Source of the DNA: JBBSEX01 sp038239345
Lineage (GTDB): Bacteria; Acidobacteriota; Terriglobia; Bryobacterales; Bryobacteraceae
Length of the DNA stretch: 8,977 nt
Reading direction: 5' to 3'
NCBI GenBank assembly: GCA_038239345.1
Contig: JBBSEX010000083.1
Location: 1-8,977 of the forward strand
A program made the position numbers and the translations under genes. Below the pieces are notes generated by a model. That model did no database searches, had not been told where the DNA came from, and saw nothing but the letters and a program-made list of their open reading frames with translations. This document shows, piece by piece, positions 6,714 through 8,977 of the stretch; the first letter of the stretch is position 1; every line of letters starts with the position of its first letter.

Positions 6714-6857
6714 ATGGACCAGCTCAAGTCTTATGCCGACGCCCGCCTAATCATCGGCTGTATCTACTGCACTGAATATCCTGATAATCGCGACCATGTA
6801 CCGTCCCGCATTTTCTGGACGAGCCCTATCCGTGTCATCAATGATCTGAAAGCGTAG
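6714..6857 (+). pseudogene. N-terminal remnant of an HNH-endonuclease-like gene
   Basis: A 47-codon frame starting MDQLKSYADARLIIGCIYC. It contains CIYC (residues 16-19) followed by RDHVPSRIF (26-34), the opening of a zinc-ribbon HNH nuclease family that usually continues with an L(L)DEPYP-type segment and a second Cys pair before CN. Here the DHVPS segment is followed by out-of-frame codons. If one T is added to the T4 run at 6811-6814, the frame reads IFLDEPYP, matching the family, but it then stops after three more codons. No second Cys pair follows in any frame. GGAG lies 12 nt before the ATG. Seen: the motif and the shifted continuation. Inferred: a decayed, truncated gene. It is the only plus-strand coding trace I trust in the window. 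Confidence 0.5.
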
Positions 6858-6935
6858 TTTTTTGAGCGTTGTGGGAGGCAACATCATCGGCGCCGAAGGC
6901 GCGGTCATCCGTCCGATCATCGGGACGCTGTGGGA

Positions 6936-6961
6936 GCGTCAGCCGGGGGCGTCAGCCGGGG
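6936..6961 (+). repeat. 13-bp perfect tandem duplication
   Basis: GCGTCAGCCGGGG occurs twice head to tail at 6936-6948 and 6949-6961. Thirteen is not a multiple of three, so any gene that once crossed here would be frameshifted. Confidence 0.9.
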
Positions 6962-7334
6962 CCACTCGCCGCGACCCGCCACTCCCGGCTTGGCCCGGAC
7001 CACTCCGCCAATATGGCCCCTTCGCCCGCCGCCACTAACACATTGGTGGTCACGGTCGCAAAGCCGCACGGCCCGGTGATAAGTTAAGTAGACGTTGAAG
7101 TGCGCTACGTAGACGCACGGTGACGTGTCGAAGATCGAATGCTCCTTCGGATGTTTCGGACCAAATACTCCCCGGTGCGATTCGTGCACTGACTTCAGCC
7201 GCGGCTGGATAGAATCTTGAAATCTGCACGCATCAGATCGCCGTAATCGATCTCAAAGAGGACCATCTCCTCGGCCGAGCACTTTATCGCCATTCAAGCC
7301 GATGATGTCGTTGCGCTCGTACGTGTCGTTTCGT

Positions 7335-7739
7335 TTAAACGGCGGCCAAGGGTGAGTCGCTGGTACTCAACGGCACGTCGATCCGCTGTTCCCCGCCGGT
7401 CTCTTTACCAATGTTGAGCGAAATACGTCCCCGGATTCTGATGTGGTCGCCACAAAATACGATCGTCTCGATGAGGGTGCGCAGAAACTCTCGCTACTCC
7501 TCGGGCGTAAGTTTGTCGATGTTCCTCTTTGCTTCGGAGCAGTATTCTTCGACTGCTTTTTCGACGTGCTCGGAAGGCAGATTCTCCTTCGGCTGAATTT
7601 CCAAGCGTCGCAGATCGAGAATCGCTCGCCTGGCCTTGAGTTGCTCCAGCTGATGTCCCAGTTGAGCCGGCGAGATGACCTCCGTTCGGTATGCTTCGAA
7701 CCAGCTCGTTTCCTCCACCCCGGCCGGGGCACCCACCGT
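7335..7739 (-). pseudogene. C-terminal remnant of a large serine recombinase
   Basis: The minus-strand frame from about 7739 reads WFEAYRTEVISPAQLGHQ, then a charged coiled-coil-like stretch (LEQLKARRAILDLRRLEI), then NIDKLTPEE, an in-frame TAG at 7494-7496, and in the same frame REFLRTLIETIVFCGDHIRI before a TAA at 7335-7337. The coiled coil followed by the L(T)PEERREFLRxLIExIVF strand pattern is the distal C-terminal region of large serine recombinases found in prophages and integrative elements. The catalytic N-terminal domain and the zinc-ribbon part are missing. The remaining frame begins right where the tyrosine recombinase ends (7760), so the junction marks an insertion or deletion. 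Family assignment rests on pattern memory. The in-frame stop and the truncation are seen directly. Confidence 0.6.
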
Positions 7740-7759
7740 CGTGCCGAAACTGTTCTCGT

Positions 7760-8728
7760 TCAGCTCGATATCACTTCTGCCTGAGGGCGCGCGATCACCA
7801 GGTGACTGTTCGGATGGTGGGCCTTCAGAGTGGAGCGAAGATGTTCTTTTGAAACGTGAGTGTAGCGCTCGGTCATGGAAATGGAAGCGTGACCCAAGAC
7901 CTCTTGGACGACCCGGATGTCTGCCCCATGGCGAAGGAGGAGCGTGGCCACCGTATGCCGAAGCATATGTGGGGTGACCTTCTTCCCGATCTCAGCATTC
8001 CTGGCGAGCTTGGCCAGCGCCCGCGCGACGCCCTGAGTCGAAAGTCTACTCCCGGACGCATTGACCAACACAGCATCATGGCTGAGATTCATGGCAGAGC
8101 GATGGCTCAGGTACGTCTTTATGGTACCCGTGGACAGGATATCGGGTAAGACCGCCATTCGCTGACGCGCGCCCTTCCCCTTGATCAGGAACGCGCAATC
8201 GGCTTCATTCCAATCTTGCATGCTCAAGCTCACAAGTTCGCCAACACGGATGCCCGTGGCAAAGAGGATCTCTATTGCGGTGGCGTTTCGGAATGCTAAG
8301 AATCGCCGGTCATTGGGCTTGGCGTCTTTCGGTGGAAGTTGCTGTACATTTCGCCACGCCCGATCGAGCAGTTGCTCGGCTTCGGTTGATGATAATGCCC
8401 GCGGAAGGCGGTGCTCCGTGCTCAGATCAAGCCGTATGCGCCACAGGGGTGACGCGGAAAGACTGCCCTTCCGAACCCAATACGAAAAAAACACCTTGAG
8501 TGCGGCAAACTTCCTCCTCACAGAAACGGGCGCATAACCATCTGCGGTGAGGATCTTGGCCCATTGCTCCAGTGCTTCAGATTCAATCATTTCCAGCAGC
8601 GTCGCAGGGCCGATGTGGGCCTTGAACTGGAAAAGATCGATGCTATAGGCGCTTTGTGTCTTTGGGCTTCTTTGGCAAGTCGAGAAGTATCCTGCCAAGA
8701 ATGATTCAACTGCTTGATCAATCTGCAT
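7760..8728 (-). CDS. XerC/D-like tyrosine recombinase (integrase)
   Basis: A 322-residue site-specific recombinase that breaks and rejoins DNA through a covalent phosphotyrosine link. The N-terminal SAM-like core-binding domain spans about 1-100, with VESFLAGYFSTC and SVRRKFAALKVFFSYWVRKG segments. The catalytic domain carries all expected residues: Arg161 in ATGIRVGEL, Lys185 in KGKGARQR, His254 and Arg257 in PHMLRHT, His280 in LGHASI and Tyr289 in TERYTHV. Length is near that of XerC/XerD (about 300), with a short C-terminal extension. The ATG at 8728 has AAGGA 6 nt upstream (8735-8739). It stands at the edge of the island and abuts a serine recombinase remnant. It is probably the integrase of a mobile element rather than the chromosomal Xer protein, but its target site is not evident. 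It looks intact. Confidence 0.93.
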   Translation of the reverse strand: MQIDQAVESFLAGYFSTCQRSPKTQSAYSIDLFQFKAHIGPATLLEMIESEALEQWAKILTADGYAPVSVRRKFAALKVFFSYWVRKGSLSASPLWRIRLDLSTEHRLPRALSSTEAEQLLDRAWRNVQQLPPKDAKPNDRRFLAFRNATAIEILFATGIRVGELVSLSMQDWNEADCAFLIKGKGARQRMAVLPDILSTGTIKTYLSHRSAMNLSHDAVLVNASGSRLSTQGVARALAKLARNAEIGKKVTPHMLRHTVATLLLRHGADIRVVQEVLGHASISMTERYTHVSKEHLRSTLKAHHPNSHLVIARPQAEVISS

Positions 8729-8734
8729 TTTGGG

Positions 8735-8739
8735 TCCTT
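8735..8739 (-). promoter_or_regulatory. Ribosome binding site of the tyrosine recombinase
   Basis: AAGGA on the minus strand, 6 nt before the ATG at 8728, which fixes the start. Confidence 0.6.
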
Positions 8740-8977
8740 TTGAAGGGGGGTGGATTACGACCCTGACGAAGTCGCACTATCTAGTATCCACATCGGACCG
8801 GCATTAACCCCACGGGTCCGTCCATGAGCATTTTGAGGTCCTTGACAAATGGAATCCGAACCTGCCGCGAAGACCGCTTCCGGGAATCCTGGTAGAATCA
8901 GGTAAAATCCTCTTGAAGTGCGGCGTTCGGTTTTGCCACAGGTCGTTGGGATGATAGATAACCAGGGATTATCCGGC
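8740..8977. other. Gene-free region upstream of the recombinase
   Basis: No coding frame is convincing here. The region holds the 6-bp inverted repeat at 8794-8820, three spaced AATC words in similar GG-starting contexts at 8882-8909 (10-11 bp apart), a TTGACA at 8842-8847 on the plus strand without a good partner hexamer, and a GATAA/TTATC palindrome at 8957-8973. These may be control or attachment sequences of the recombinase, or the start of another module outside the window. Confidence 0.4.
8794..8820. repeat. Short inverted repeat upstream of the recombinase
   Basis: CGGACC (8794-8799) and GGTCCG (8815-8820) are complementary arms 15 bp apart, about 66 bp upstream of the recombinase start. 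The site could be an operator or a recombinase-binding core. The arms are short enough that chance is possible. Confidence 0.4.

Larger units (their letters stand above)
6621..7334. other. Degenerate region between the restriction-like cassette and recombinase remnants
   Basis: Apart from the HNH remnant, I find no convincing gene. The plus-strand frame 6869-7087 (72 codons) and the minus-strand frame 6917-7189 (90 codons) are rich in Arg, Ser, Pro and Ala, match nothing I recognise, and contain a 13-bp tandem duplication. A short minus-strand frame at 7195-7293 (32 residues, with VLFEIDYGDL and MRADFKIL segments) has a more protein-like composition but no ribosome binding site, and may be a fragment of an older gene. 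The whole stretch reads as decayed mobile-element DNA. Confidence 0.5.

Noticed and set aside
7367..7732. Minus-strand frame of 121 codons over the serine recombinase remnant
   Set aside because: The neighbouring frame carries the coiled-coil and recombinase-like C-terminal pattern. This one is Arg/Ser-rich and looks like a shadow.
1..8977. CRISPR arrays, tRNA or rRNA genes
   Set aside because: No regularly spaced repeats of CRISPR length and no tRNA cloverleaf or rRNA-like sequence was seen on either strand.

Overview
The window looks like an accessory defence or stress island from a Gram-negative bacterium, probably a proteobacterium and perhaps an alphaproteobacterium. That placement is an inference from the moderately high GC, the codon choice and the gene families, and no housekeeping marker is present to confirm it. 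Every gene I consider intact lies on the minus strand. The only plus-strand gene trace is a broken HNH-type fragment.

Reading down the minus strand (right to left), the window opens with an intact XerC/D-like tyrosine recombinase (7760-8728). Directly behind it is a decayed C-terminal piece of a large serine recombinase (about 7335-7739, with one in-frame stop). Next comes roughly 800 bp of degenerate DNA with an HNH-endonuclease N-terminal remnant on the plus strand (6714-6857). This stretch reads as a mobile-element scar at the edge of the island.

The first functional block (2324-6539) is a restriction-modification-like cassette: a 5-methylcytosine DNA methyltransferase, a Vsr mismatch endonuclease 34 bp downstream, then a GHKL/MORC-MutL-like ATPase and a methyltransferase-fold partner whose start overlaps the ATPase stop (TAATG). 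The methyltransferase would mark DNA and Vsr would repair T:G mismatches arising from deaminated 5mC. The ATPase plus partner are the candidate effector or sensor pair. GHKL ATPases in such operons are known, but the methyltransferase-like partner is poorly characterised.

About 710 bp with no convincing gene follow (1613-2323). They include a near-perfect 44-nt inverted repeat.

The second block (1-1612) is a TerY-P type phosphorylation triad: a VWA-domain TerY-like protein, a PP2C-like phosphatase starting on the base after the TerY stop, and the start of a protein kinase overlapping the phosphatase stop (ATGA). The kinase runs off the window. As given, its reading frame is broken by one missing base in a 5-base G run, just before the glycine-rich ATP loop.
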